64,000 nucleotides of DNA, taken from assembly GCA_017519885.1 (NCBI GenBank), contig JAFWRO010000044.1, positions 1 through 64,000 of the forward strand. Direction: 5' to 3'. The translations under genes and the position numbers were made by a program. Below are positions 7,597 through 15,813 of this stretch, piece by piece. Source of the stretch: Liminaster sp017519885 (GTDB taxonomy: Bacteria > Bacteroidota > Bacteroidia > Bacteroidales > UBA3663). Each line of letters opens with the position of its first letter. The first letter of the stretch is position 1. A model generated the notes under the pieces. The model had not been told where the DNA came from. It was given only the letters and a program-made list of their open reading frames with translations, and searched no databases.

Positions 7597-9357
7597 TTAA
7601 TACGTTAACTTTTTTCCATTGCGAATGAAGAGGCCGTTGGCGGGAGCGTGATCGACACGACGGCCCATCAGGTCGAAGAGGGTGCCTTCGTGCATGTCGC
7701 GCGAAACTTCGCGAAGACCGGCTTCGCTGACATCCACGAGGACGACCTTGGTGAGCGTGGCGCCAAAGCCCTGGATGATCAGTCCCTTCGTCTTCAGGGT
7801 TGGTACGGTGGCTGCGGGAATCACGAACGGGGTGATCTGCGCACCCGAGAACTGACCTGTGATGTCGCGGAGGTTGAACTCATGGCTTGTGGTGTGTTCG
7901 TAGATGAACTGGGGATTGGATGCCCATTGGCCATCGAAGAACTGCACCATGCTGTAGCCTGCCGCGCCATCGATGTCGTAATAGAGCACGAGCAGGTCGT
8001 CGGCCTCGGTGCCTGCGAAATCGGAGGCGGGAAGGGAGAGCTGCAGACCATCGCCCCAGGCCATATAGCCACTGCCCGACCAGAGCGTCTTGCCTGCCTT
8101 CGAATACCAGTCGTCGCCTGGCTCATCGCCCGGTTGTGGCTCGACATAGTCCTGTCCGGAGCCTTCGATGATGCCACGCAGGGCGTAGGTGTTATCGACG
8201 CGCATATTGGCCGTACGATTGAAGATGCCGAAATTTTCCGAACCATTTCCGAAGACGTTGTTGTCCCAGACAAAGGCGGCGAAACCATTTTCACGCACCG
8301 CGCTGACGAAGGTCCTGTACCAGTACTCCTGGTTCTCGAGCTGGATCTTCTGCACCTCCTCGGAAGCCGAAGCCTGGAAGTGATTCGACACACCATATTC
8401 GCCGATGAGCACACCAAGACCTTCCTGCCACCACTTCTTCTGTGCCTGGCTCAAAAGGCTCTTCATCGTATTCTCGTTGCTCGAAGGCGTAGCGCCATAG
8501 CTGGCATATTCCTTGCCCCAATAGTAATACTGAGCCGAACCGCAATACTCGTAGGGGTCGTAGTAGTGGAACTCGACGATGAGACGGCCTTCGACCACAT
8601 CGTTGGGCACCACGAGGCCATTGAGGCCATAATAGGGGTTGCAGCTGTAGGTCTGCACGACGAGGTTGCGGTAGTGGTTCTTGCCACCCGTGGCACGCAC
8701 GGCATCGACGAAGGTCTGGTTGTAGCTGTTCTGTACGGCCTGGTTCTCGGTGGTAGGCTGTGCCCAGTTGATCTGCACCTCATTGATGCCTGCAAAGGCC
8801 AGGTGGTCGTCGTAGTCGGCGAAGGTTGTGGCTATCTGCGTCCAGATCTTGGAGAGGCGACTGTTGATCTTCTCCTGATAAGTGTAGAGCGGATTGTTCT
8901 CGAGCCAGGCCTCATGGTGCGTGTTGATGACAACGAGCAGTTCCTGCCCGATGGCATAATCGACCACTTCCTTCACACGTGCCATCCAAATCGGGTCGAT
9001 GGTCATCTGGTCGTAGTCGGTGATGTGTCCCTCCCAGCGCACGGGGATGCGGATGGCGTTGAAGCCTGCCTCCTTCACGGCCTTGATCATCGCCTCGGTG
9101 GTTGCGGGGTTGCCCCAGCAGGTCTCCCACTTGTTGCGGTCGGGCTGCCATACGTCGTACCAGGCCCAGTCGTTGTTGTCCCAACTGCCTCCGGCGCTCT
9201 CCAGCGAGTTGCCGAGGTTCCAGCCGGCCTTCACACTCCTGCACCATGTCTGTGCATCCATCGTCATTCCCGTCTCATCGGGTTCTGCAGCAGCAAACAT
9301 CGGCATCACCGATGCCAGCATCATTGCTGCGAAAGAAAGGTAAATACTGTTTTTCAT
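7597..9357 (-). CDS. GH5 family endo-beta-glucanase, secreted
   Basis: A 586-residue protein with a signal peptide (residues 1-24, ending AAA). The GH5 catalytic domain spans about 38-375: GWNLGNSLES near 45, the acid/base Glu193 in INEVQ, and the nucleophile Glu320 in LIGEYGV. GH5 enzymes with this layout cut beta-1,4 or mixed-linkage glucans, and sometimes mannans. A small beta-rich module of about 110 residues follows and may bind carbohydrate. The protein ends LFDLMGRRVDHAPANGLFIR..., a C-terminal tail common in Prevotella secreted proteins and similar to that of the PL11 enzyme at 53850. It lies between the GH63-like and DUF5107 genes on the same strand. Confidence 0.9.
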   Translation of the reverse strand: MKNSIYLSFAAMMLASVMPMFAAAEPDETGMTMDAQTWCRSVKAGWNLGNSLESAGGSWDNNDWAWYDVWQPDRNKWETCWGNPATTEAMIKAVKEAGFNAIRIPVRWEGHITDYDQMTIDPIWMARVKEVVDYAIGQELLVVINTHHEAWLENNPLYTYQEKINSRLSKIWTQIATTFADYDDHLAFAGINEVQINWAQPTTENQAVQNSYNQTFVDAVRATGGKNHYRNLVVQTYSCNPYYGLNGLVVPNDVVEGRLIVEFHYYDPYEYCGSAQYYYWGKEYASYGATPSSNENTMKSLLSQAQKKWWQEGLGVLIGEYGVSNHFQASASEEVQKIQLENQEYWYRTFVSAVRENGFAAFVWDNNVFGNGSENFGIFNRTANMRVDNTYALRGIIEGSGQDYVEPQPGDEPGDDWYSKAGKTLWSGSGYMAWGDGLQLSLPASDFAGTEADDLLVLYYDIDGAAGYSMVQFFDGQWASNPQFIYEHTTSHEFNLRDITGQFSGAQITPFVIPAATVPTLKTKGLIIQGFGATLTKVVLVDVSEAGLREVSRDMHEGTLFDLMGRRVDHAPANGLFIRNGKKLTY

Positions 9358-9380
9358 TGCTTATATTTGTTAGATATTTT

Positions 9381-9470
9381 TCGGAGTATTCGGAGTACTC
9401 AGAGTATTCGGAATAATCGGAGTATTCAGAATAATCGGAATAATCGGAATATTCGGAGAACTCAGATAAG
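9381..9470. repeat. Ten 9-bp units TCGGAnnnn
   Basis: Ten consecutive units keep exact 9-bp phase: a five-base core, TCGGA (TCAGA in three units), and four variable bases (gtat, gtac, gtat, ataa, gtat, ataa, ataa, atat, gaac, taag). The array fills the spacer between the GH63-like stop codon (9475) and the GH5 start (9357), so on the transcript it lies just after a stop codon. Confidence 0.95.
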
Positions 9471-9474
9471 CAAA

Positions 9475-10857
9475 TCACCACTCTGCAACCACCTCTTTTC
9501 CTTCGATCCAGGCGGCCATGTTGAGGACGAGGAGGTTCCAGTTCTGGAAGCCCTTGTTGAGGACGGGCTCGCCATTGTCGGGGAGATAGTATTCGTGGAG
9601 GGCGCCGAAGCGCTCGTAGTCGCGGCCAAGGAGGAGGATGGTCTTCTCGGCGAGTTCGCGTGCCTCACTGTCGAAGCCATAGCGAACGAGGCCTCGGAAG
9701 GTCAGGTAGTTGGCGACAATCCACACGGGACCCTGCCAGCTGCTCGGGTTGCCCGAAGCCTCGACGTTGTACATCTTTTCGAGGGGCGAAAGTGTGCGGA
9801 TGCCGGCAGCACAGTTGAAGTTGATGGTGTCGTGATACTGACGCGCCACGATCTCTCGCGCCTGCTCATCGGTGGCGATGCCTGCCCACAGCGCCATAAA
9901 GCCGCTCCATACGGAGAAGCGCTGAATGAGGCAGTCGTAGCGACGCGGTTGGCCCACGTGCAGGAAGAGGTCGGTGGGCTGCACGCTTTCGACATCGGGT
10001 TTCTGCTTGGGCAGGAGGTTCAGATCGACGCTGTAATAGAAGCCATCGCGCGGGTCCCAGCAATGCTCCTGGATGTCGTGCTTCAACGTCTCGGCTTCGG
10101 CAGCATACTGACGGCCCAGGTCGTCGAGGTGCAGACACTCGCTGAGATACTGCATGGCGAGCAGTTCGCGATACATCAGCGCATTGAGGAAGATGGAGCC
10201 GCTCGACTCCTTGGGGCGATAGAATGTCGATGGGTCATTGTCGACACCGATGGCGAAGTCATCCTCCCAAAAGAGCAAGCCTGTGGCGCTGTGGCGATGC
10301 CAATTCATATACTTTGCCTCGAAGGCCTGCAATTTGTAGAAGTCCTCACGCAGCCACTCGGCATCGCCGCCCTGCCCACGCACGATGAAAGCGGCGTGCT
10401 GCGCCAGGATGGGCTTGTGCATATTGCTCTTCCAAGGGTTGATGGTCTTGAGCCACTCGGCACGCGAGGGCGAGAAACGCTCGATCCAAATGGGTATCCA
10501 TCCGTCCATACCGCCATAGGAAAGGGCATTGAGGATGCAGCCCTGTTCGTATCGAACAGCCTCCTCGCGATCTTTTTTCGTGCCATTTTCGAGCAGAATC
10601 TGACGCAGGGCGACATTGCTGAGCCACGAGTCCCAGTCCCAAAGCACGTCGTTATATTGTGCACTGCCCGGAGCCAGGAAGGGATAAGGCAGTGCCTCGC
10701 CTGCCTCGCGATACATTCCCTTCATGTCGCGGTAGATATGTTCGCGGCAGATCTTCGTATATCGCTTCACATTCGCCTCGGTGCGTTCGGGCACCTGGGC
10801 AAAGAGGGCGGCTGCCGACAGGAGCAGCACGGCACATAGTATCAGATTGCGTTTCAT
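9475..10857 (-). CDS. GH63-like (alpha/alpha)6 glycoside hydrolase, secreted
   Basis: A 460-residue protein with a signal peptide (MKRNLILCAVLLLSAAALFAQ). The body has the GH63/trehalase-type (alpha/alpha)6-barrel features: NDVLWDWDSWLSNVALRQ (residues about 67-85), GGMDGWIPIWIER, ESSGSIFLNALMY, and SWQGPVWIVANYL with a late EYYLPDNGEP segment. Members act on alpha-linked sugars such as mannosylglycerate- or glucose-containing oligosaccharides; the substrate here is not clear. I chose ATG 10857, which gives a clean signal peptide; the open frame runs 40 codons further upstream but through an apparent promoter. That promoter box ends only 4 nt before the ATG, suggesting a leaderless mRNA. Confidence 0.8.
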   Translation of the reverse strand: MKRNLILCAVLLLSAAALFAQVPERTEANVKRYTKICREHIYRDMKGMYREAGEALPYPFLAPGSAQYNDVLWDWDSWLSNVALRQILLENGTKKDREEAVRYEQGCILNALSYGGMDGWIPIWIERFSPSRAEWLKTINPWKSNMHKPILAQHAAFIVRGQGGDAEWLREDFYKLQAFEAKYMNWHRHSATGLLFWEDDFAIGVDNDPSTFYRPKESSGSIFLNALMYRELLAMQYLSECLHLDDLGRQYAAEAETLKHDIQEHCWDPRDGFYYSVDLNLLPKQKPDVESVQPTDLFLHVGQPRRYDCLIQRFSVWSGFMALWAGIATDEQAREIVARQYHDTINFNCAAGIRTLSPLEKMYNVEASGNPSSWQGPVWIVANYLTFRGLVRYGFDSEARELAEKTILLLGRDYERFGALHEYYLPDNGEPVLNKGFQNWNLLVLNMAAWIEGKEVVAEW

Positions 10858-10861
10858 GCGG

Positions 10862-10869
10862 CAAAGATA
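10862..10869 (-). promoter_or_regulatory. -7 box TATCTTTG immediately before the GH63-like gene
   Basis: The box matches TAnnTTTG and ends 4 nt before the ATG. With the usual distance to the start point, transcription would begin at or inside the start codon. The -33 region is weak. Confidence 0.45.
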
Positions 10870-11007
10870 GCCAAAATAATTGAAACATGGGAAAAAAGAC
10901 GGCAAAAAACTGCCACTCCGATAAGCAAAAACCGCAATTACTGTAAGAAAAGCCGATTTTTCTGCAAAAATTCGCACAGTATAAGCCTATTATTGAACAA
11001 AGATCCG

Positions 11008-11015
11008 TATCTTCG
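11008..11015 (+). promoter_or_regulatory. -7 box TATCTTCG for the DUF1801/ClbS pair
   Basis: One mismatch to TAnnTTTG, 43 nt upstream of the DUF1801 ATG. It is divergent from the GH63-like promoter, with about 140 bp between the boxes. Confidence 0.4.
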
Positions 11016-11058
11016 CAAAGAGACACAAGACAAACATTCATCCCGCCTTTCAAATCAA

Positions 11059-11400
11059 ATGACAATCGAAGAATACATATTATCGCAAAGTCCCGAAGTT
11101 CAACCCCTTCTGAGGCAGGTTTGGACATGCATCAGGGAAGCTATTCCCGATGCGGAAGAACGTATCTCCTGGTCGATGCCCACATTCAAGAAGGGACGCA
11201 ACATCATCCATTTTGCTGCCGCCAAGAATCATATCGGCATCTACCCCGGGCCGGAAGTCGTCCTTGCCTTCGAGGAGTCGCTACATGACTACAAGACAAG
11301 CAAAGGCACCATTCAGATTCCTTTGGACAAAGAGATACCCAAGGATCTGATTGCAGAAATTGCCAAATACAGCTACAGGTTGGCGACAGAAAAACACTAG
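11059..11400 (+). CDS. DUF1801 (YdhG-like) family protein
   Basis: A 113-residue protein of the DUF1801/YdhG fold: an N-terminal YILSQSPEVQPLLRQVWTCI helix, then AEERISWSMPTFKKGRNIIHFAAAKNHIGIYPGP, the family core, and a C-terminal GTIQIPLDKEIPKDLIAEIAKYS. Some relatives are described as iron chaperones, but function is generally unproven. I chose ATG 11059 (MTIEEYI) over the upstream TTG because the family starts there. It lies 7 bp before the ClbS/DfsB gene and probably shares its mRNA. It is opposite in strand to the PUL that surrounds it. Confidence 0.85.
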   Translation: MTIEEYILSQSPEVQPLLRQVWTCIREAIPDAEERISWSMPTFKKGRNIIHFAAAKNHIGIYPGPEVVLAFEESLHDYKTSKGTIQIPLDKEIPKDLIAEIAKYSYRLATEKH

Positions 11401-11409
11401 AAACACTAT
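11392..11409. repeat. 9-bp direct repeat across the DUF1801-ClbS junction
   Basis: AACACTAGA and AACACTATG are adjacent 9-bp units that span the DUF1801 stop and the ClbS/DfsB start. A related block, CATTAGAAA, CACCAATCA, CATTAGAAA, follows the second gene's stop codon (about 11933-11959). Confidence 0.55.
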
Positions 11410-11938
11410 GAGCAAACCCACCAACAAACAAGATTTCGTTGCCTCCATCGTGGAGGGGTATTCGAAACTGAACGAACAAATCGACAAGTTGACTCCTGAA
11501 GTCGCCGCTGCGCCTTTCAACTTTTCGGCCGACCCCAAGAAATGCGGTGTACGCTGGATGTACGACCGCTGTCTGCGCGACCTCCTGACGCACCTTTACG
11601 AATGGCAGGTCCTGATGCGCGAATTCGTACAGAACATCCGCGAGGGTCATCCCAGGGACTACCTCCCCGACGAATACCGAAAGAACTACCACGAGATGGA
11701 CAGGATGCTCGTGGAAAAGCATCAGGGCACCAGTCTGGAAGAAGCCAAGAATCTGTTGGAACAGACACATCAGGAAATGCTGAGCCTGGTGGAAAGCTTC
11801 ACCGACGAAGAGTTGTTTGCAAAAGGTGTGTTCAAATGTACCTACACCACTACTATGGCTGCCTACTTCGAAAGCGTAACGACGAGTTCGTATGGTCAGG
11901 CTGTCAAGCTATTGAAAGCCCATCTGAAGAAGCATTAG
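11408..11938 (+). CDS. ClbS/DfsB (DUF1706) family four-helix-bundle protein
   Basis: A 176-residue protein. Family marks are CGVRWMYDRCLRDLLTHLYEWQVLMREFV and the late TTTMAAYFESVTTSSYGQAVKLLKAHLK, which match the ClbS/DfsB fold (a DinB-like four-helix bundle). ClbS protects producers from colibactin by hydrolysing its cyclopropane; most homologues are uncharacterised, so no such role is claimed here. The ATG 11408 lies 7 bp after the DUF1801 stop. Both genes sit inside a minus-strand PUL, which suggests insertion. Confidence 0.85.
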   Translation: MSKPTNKQDFVASIVEGYSKLNEQIDKLTPEVAAAPFNFSADPKKCGVRWMYDRCLRDLLTHLYEWQVLMREFVQNIREGHPRDYLPDEYRKNYHEMDRMLVEKHQGTSLEEAKNLLEQTHQEMLSLVESFTDEELFAKGVFKCTYTTTMAAYFESVTTSSYGQAVKLLKAHLKKH

Positions 11939-11960
11939 AAACACCAATCACATTAGAAAA

Positions 11961-11995
11961 GCCCCTTGGACCAGTTGCTTGAAGGTCCAAGGGGC
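11961..11995 (-). terminator. Strong bidirectional terminator between ClbS and GH3
   Basis: GCCCCTTGGACC (11961-11972) pairs perfectly with GGTCCAAGGGGC (11984-11995) around an 11-nt loop. On the minus strand the stem is followed by TTTTC, so it ends the SusC-to-GH3 transcript; on the plus strand it follows the ClbS/DfsB gene. It separates the PUL into two transcription units. Confidence 0.85.
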
Positions 11996-12025
11996 TTCGT
12001 GTAAGATGACTCCGTTGCTTAACGG

Positions 12026-14346
12026 TTATTTCAAATCATAAGCGAGGGTCTGAAGGATGTTCTTCGAGGAATTGCCGATGAGGAAGTTGAAGCGACCTGG
12101 TTCGGAACGCCAATCCTTGGCAGCGACATCGTAGAACTGGAAGGCGCGATCGCCGAGCGTAAGGGTGACCTCCTTGGTCTCGCCTGGCTGGAGGAAGACC
12201 TTCTGGAAGGCCTTGAGCTCCTTGACGGGACGAGCGACCGACGACTTGACATCCTGCACATAGAGCTGCACGACCTCGGCACCTGCACGGCTGCCGGTGT
12301 TGGTGACGCTCACATTGACCTTGACTGCACCGGGAGTTGCATCGGCCACCTTTGCATCGTGCATCGTGAAGGTGGTGTAGCTGAGACCATAGCCGAAGGG
12401 GAAGAGTGGCGCGAACTTCTGCTTGTCGATGTAGCGATAGCCCACGTCGAGACCTTCGTCATAATAGATATCCCAGAGGTGTACGGTGCTGTCCTGACGC
12501 TCGATGCCTGGATATCGACGAGGATCAGCCACACGCTGACGGCCCTGCTTGAGGACGGGAGCGTGAACGGAACACTGGTCGAGCGAAGCATACCACGTCA
12601 TGGGCAGGTGGCCCGAAGGATTGACATCGCCGACGAGGACCTGAGCAAGCGAGGTGCCTGCCTCAGAACCAAGATACCAGTCCTGCAAGACAGCGGGAAC
12701 ACGGTCGATCCATGGCATGGCTACTGCATTGCCCGAGATGTTGACTACCACAAGACGAGGATTGGCCTGAGCCAAGGCCTCGATGAGCTGGTCCTGTCCG
12801 TAAGGAAGGGCATAGTCGGCACGGTCGGTGCCTTCGTTGTCCTGTCCACCCGACTTGTTGAGACCACCGATGAAGATGACCACATCGGCCTCGCGAGCCA
12901 TCTGAACGGCTTCGGTGCAGAGCTCTTCGGCGCTGCGCGAATCGTTAAGGTCCTGACCGGTAGATACACCATTGTAGGAACCACCTGGATCACCCACGTA
13001 ACCACGTGCATAGCTGATCTGAACACCCGTGCCGGCAAGACGTGCCTTGAGGCCATCGAGGGGCACGATCTCGTGCTGTGCCTTGAGACTGCTGGAACCA
13101 CCACCCACGGTCATCATCTTGATGGCGTTCTCGCCAACGACGAGGAGGCTGCGAACCTTAGACAGGTTCAAGGGGAGCAAGGGTTCTGAGGGGTTCGAAA
13201 GGTTGCTCACTTCGTTGCGCGCGAGCAGAGCTCGGAGCGAAGGGTCGTTCTTGAGGAGTACGATACCCTCGGCACCTACCTGCTGGGCGAGCTGGATGTG
13301 CGGCTCGCTGTTGATGGAGCCAAAGCCACGATTGCGGTTCATGGTGGTGCGATAGATGAGACGCAGGACGCGACGCACCTTGTCGTTGAGTTCCTTCTCC
13401 CTACCTTACCTTCAAGAATGAGCTGGCGATAGGGATTGGCCATGAGGTAGTTGTCGTAGGCATTGGTGGCGCCCATCGAGAGGCCATCGGTCCAGGTGCC
13501 AAATTCGAGGTCAAGGCCATTGTAGATGGCTTCCTGGGTGCTCTGTGTGCCACCCCAGTCGCTGATGATGGCGCCATCGAAGCCCCATTCACCCTTGAGG
13601 ATCTCGTTCATAAGGTACTGGTTGTGGCAGGCATGCTGGCCACGGAAGAGGTTGTAGCCTCCCATCAGTGTCCAGGCACCACCTTCGCAAATGGCTGCCT
13701 CGAAGGCGGGCAGATAGATCTCGCGGAGGGTACGCTCGTCGCAGAGAGCATTGGAGGTGTAGCGCTCGTGCTCGTTGTTGTTGAGCGCATAGTGCTTCAC
13801 ACAGACTGCCACGCCCTGCTCCTGCACGCCCTTGACGTAGCCCACTGCCATGCGGCCCGAGAGGAAGGGATCTTCGCCCATATACTCGAAGCTGCGGCCA
13901 TTGAGCGGGGTGCGACAGATGTTGACGCCAGGACCGAGGAGAACGGCCTTGTTGCGATAGCGTGCCTCTTCGCCGATGGACTGGCCATAGCGGAGGGCAA
14001 GATCGGTGTTCCAGGTGGCTGCCAGGCAGGTCAGCGCAGGGAATGCCGTACAAGAGTCGTTGCTGCAACCAGCCTGCTCCCATTCGTCCCAAAGCACGTC
14101 GGGGCGGATGCCGTGCGGGCCATCGGTACACCAGAGTTCGGGAATACCAAGGCGACCCACGCCAGGACTGGAGAACTTGGACTGCGCATGGATGATGGCA
14201 ATCTTCTCGTCGAGTGTCATGCGCGAAAGGGCATCATCGACACGTTCCTCGATGGACTTTGTCTCGTCGAGATAGACGGGCAAGGTCTGGGCCTGGAGTG
14301 CGGGGGCCGCAAGGAGGGCAAGGATTAGAAGATTTTGGGTTTTCAT
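12026..14346 (-). pseudogene. GH3 beta-glucosidase split by a 1-base frameshift
   Basis: Two overlapping frames make one GH3 enzyme of about 770 residues. The N-terminal part (from ATG 14346; signal peptide ending ALQAQ) has the first GH3 barrel with nucleophile Asp263 in GAIISDWGG. It runs through LILEGKVG and then loses frame. The other frame resumes with EKELNDKVRRVLRLIYRT and contains the alpha/beta sandwich and a C-terminal fibronectin III-like domain (GAEVVQLYVQDVKSSVARPVKELKAF). One extra C in the plus-strand run CCC at 13399-13401 would restore the full gene. Everything else is intact, so this is either a very recent mutation or a sequencing error. The expected role is to release glucose from oligosaccharides made by GH16 and GH5. 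Confidence 0.85.
13155..13208. repeat. 9-bp degenerate repeats inside the GH3 gene
   Basis: On the minus strand the units GCAACCTTT, CGAACCCCT, CAGAACCCT, TGCTCCCCT and TGAACCTGT keep a 9-bp period and encode the segment SNLSNPSEPLLPLNLS between barrel and sandwich domains. The core resembles that of the DUF5107 blocks but lies in the opposite orientation relative to the gene. Confidence 0.7.
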
Positions 14347-14359
14347 TGTTTTAGTTTTT

Positions 14360-14415
14360 CGGGATTTCGGAATCACGATATATCGGTATTACGGTATAAC
14401 GAGATTACGAGATAA
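14360..14415. repeat. Seven 8-bp units CGnnATnn
   Basis: The units CGGGATTT, CGGAATCA, CGATATAT, CGGTATTA, CGGTATAA, CGAGATTA and CGAGATAA are in exact 8-bp phase. The block fills the spacer between the GH16 stop (14424) and the GH3 start (14346). Confidence 0.9.
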
Positions 14416-14423
14416 CAACGTAA

Positions 14424-15545
14424 TTACTTTTGCCAAACACGTACCCAATCGACTTCGAGCGAAACGGGAAGGGCACTCTCATCGACGCCCATAGCGCCGC
14501 CCCAGTCGCCACCCCAAGCGAGGTTGAGGATGACATAGAAAGGTGCATTATAGGGCCAGTCGTCGCGACCAAGGCCACGATTGTCGTAGCTGAGCTGAAC
14601 CTTGCCATCGACATAGGTGGTGATGTTCTGCTCGGTCCAATGGATGGCGTAGGTATGGAACTCACCCTCGGCACCGGCACAATACATCTCGTGGGTAACC
14701 TGTGTGCCATTGGAATGCACATGGGCATTGGCATGCAGGCTCGACGAAACGTAGTTGGGATGGTAACCAACCTCCTCCATGATGTCGATTTCGCCATCGG
14801 CAGGCCATGAATGGAAGTTGACGGGCATCATCCAGAATGCGGGCCAGGTACCCTTGCCCTTCGGCAGCTTGATGCTGGCCTCGATGTAGCCGTACTGCCA
14901 GCCGGTCTTCTGGTTGGCATAGACGCGACCCGAGTAGATCTTGCCGTTCTCCTTGAAGCAGTTGATGGAAAGGATGCCGTTCTTGACGGTAGCCACCTCA
15001 CGTCCACCGGGCGAAGCCACATTGACGTAGGTCTGCAACTCGTGATTAACCCAACCGGCATTGGCTACCTGATAGGTCCAGCCGTTCTGCTCGTCGATGG
15101 TACCATCCTTCTCGAACTCGTCGTGCCATACGAGCTTGAACTCGGGTCCCATGGGGCAAGTGATGCTGGGCTTGGTAGCTGCCTCCTGGCTGACGGTGAT
15201 GAACTCACGCTGGGAGCCTGCCTTGACAGTGATCTGGCCCTGACGGGGCTCGTAGTTGACGTTCTCGGAGATGGTGACAGTGAGGGCTGCTGAGCCCGCC
15301 TTGCCCGAACCGGGAGTAACGGTGAACCATGTCTCGCCATTGGTAGCGAAGGCAGCCCATTCGCGATCGGCCTGGACGCTGATGCTGGAGGTGCCGCCCT
15401 CGGCGGGCACATTGATGGTGGTGGGTGATGCCGACAGCTGGATGGTGGTGACACCTCCGCTGCCGCCCTCATCATCGCCGCCGCCACAGGAAGAGAAGGC
15501 CAGTGCAGAGCAAAGGATGACAGAGAGAATATTCATTGATTTCAT
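14424..15545 (-). CDS. GH16 beta-glucanase (laminarinase-like) lipoprotein with BACON domain
   Basis: A 373-residue protein. A lipoprotein signal (ALAFSSC, Cys20) is followed by a GGGDDEGGSGG stretch typical of surface-exposed Bacteroidetes lipoproteins. A BACON domain spans about 30-120 (INVPAEGGTSSISVQADREWAA). The GH16 domain spans about 130-372, with catalytic Glu252, Asp254 and Glu257 in GEIDIMEEVGY and WPAFWMMPVNFHSWPADG before it. GH16 enzymes of this type cleave beta-1,3 or mixed beta-1,3/1,4 glucans. The gene follows the glycan-binding protein gene and precedes GH3, so it likely makes the first cuts at the cell surface. Confidence 0.9.
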   Translation of the reverse strand: MKSMNILSVILCSALAFSSCGGGDDEGGSGGVTTIQLSASPTTINVPAEGGTSSISVQADREWAAFATNGETWFTVTPGSGKAGSAALTVTISENVNYEPRQGQITVKAGSQREFITVSQEAATKPSITCPMGPEFKLVWHDEFEKDGTIDEQNGWTYQVANAGWVNHELQTYVNVASPGGREVATVKNGILSINCFKENGKIYSGRVYANQKTGWQYGYIEASIKLPKGKGTWPAFWMMPVNFHSWPADGEIDIMEEVGYHPNYVSSSLHANAHVHSNGTQVTHEMYCAGAEGEFHTYAIHWTEQNITTYVDGKVQLSYDNRGLGRDDWPYNAPFYVILNLAWGGDWGGAMGVDESALPVSLEVDWVRVWQK

Positions 15546-15570
15546 TGACAGCTTAATGAATTATTAAGGG

Positions 15571-15614
15571 GAGTAAAAGAGGAGTAAAAAGGGAGTAAAA
15601 GAGGAGTAAAAGGG
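15571..15614. repeat. Four 11-bp units GAGTAAAAnnn
   Basis: GAGTAAAA plus GAG, AGG, GAG and GGG in exact 11-bp phase, just upstream of the GH16 start (15545) and 200 bp after the stop of the glycan-binding protein gene (15814). A related 11-bp repeat with the AGTAAAA core, on the opposite strand, is at 57486-57507. Confidence 0.85.
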
Positions 15615-15651
15615 ACGTTACCTTCGCCATATCAAATTTGGACTAACCAAC

Positions 15652-15686
15652 AATTGTTAATTGTTAATTATTAATTGTTAATTGAA
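15652..15686. repeat. Five 7-bp units AATTnnn
   Basis: AATTGTT, AATTGTT, AATTATT, AATTGTT and AATTGAA. The reverse complement shares about 27 consecutive bases with the 7-bp block at 19766-19793. Confidence 0.9.
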
Positions 15687-15692
15687 CATTAG

Positions 15693-15741
15693 TCCCTTAA
15701 AATCACTAAGATTCCCTTAAATCCCTTAGAATCCCTTAGAA
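15693..15741. repeat. TCCCTTA repeats with a 9-10 bp period
   Basis: TCCCTTA recurs at 15693, 15713, 15722 and 15732, with a diverged copy (TCACTAA) at 15703. Three unrelated short-repeat families thus lie side by side between 15571 and 15741. The rest of the 268-bp gap from 15546 to 15813 shows a short inverted segment around 15755-15785 and no gene. Confidence 0.8.
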
Positions 15742-15813
15742 GTAAAAAACTGCCTGACATGTCCTGACGGGCACATCAGGCAGCACTTACACACACATAT
15801 ATACTAACTAACG

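Noticed and set aside
9275..9481. Ser-Glu-Tyr/Ser-Asp-Tyr repeat peptide read from the TCGGAnnnn array
   Set aside because: A by-product of the 9-bp period; it overlaps the GH5 start and has no independent gene features.
7648..10839. Antisense open frame of about 1063 codons on the plus strand across GH5 and the GH63-like gene
   Set aside because: It mirrors two well-supported genes, encodes a composition typical of antisense frames (rich in V, H, A, E), and crosses the TCGGAnnnn array only because a 9-bp period keeps the frame. No start signals are seen.
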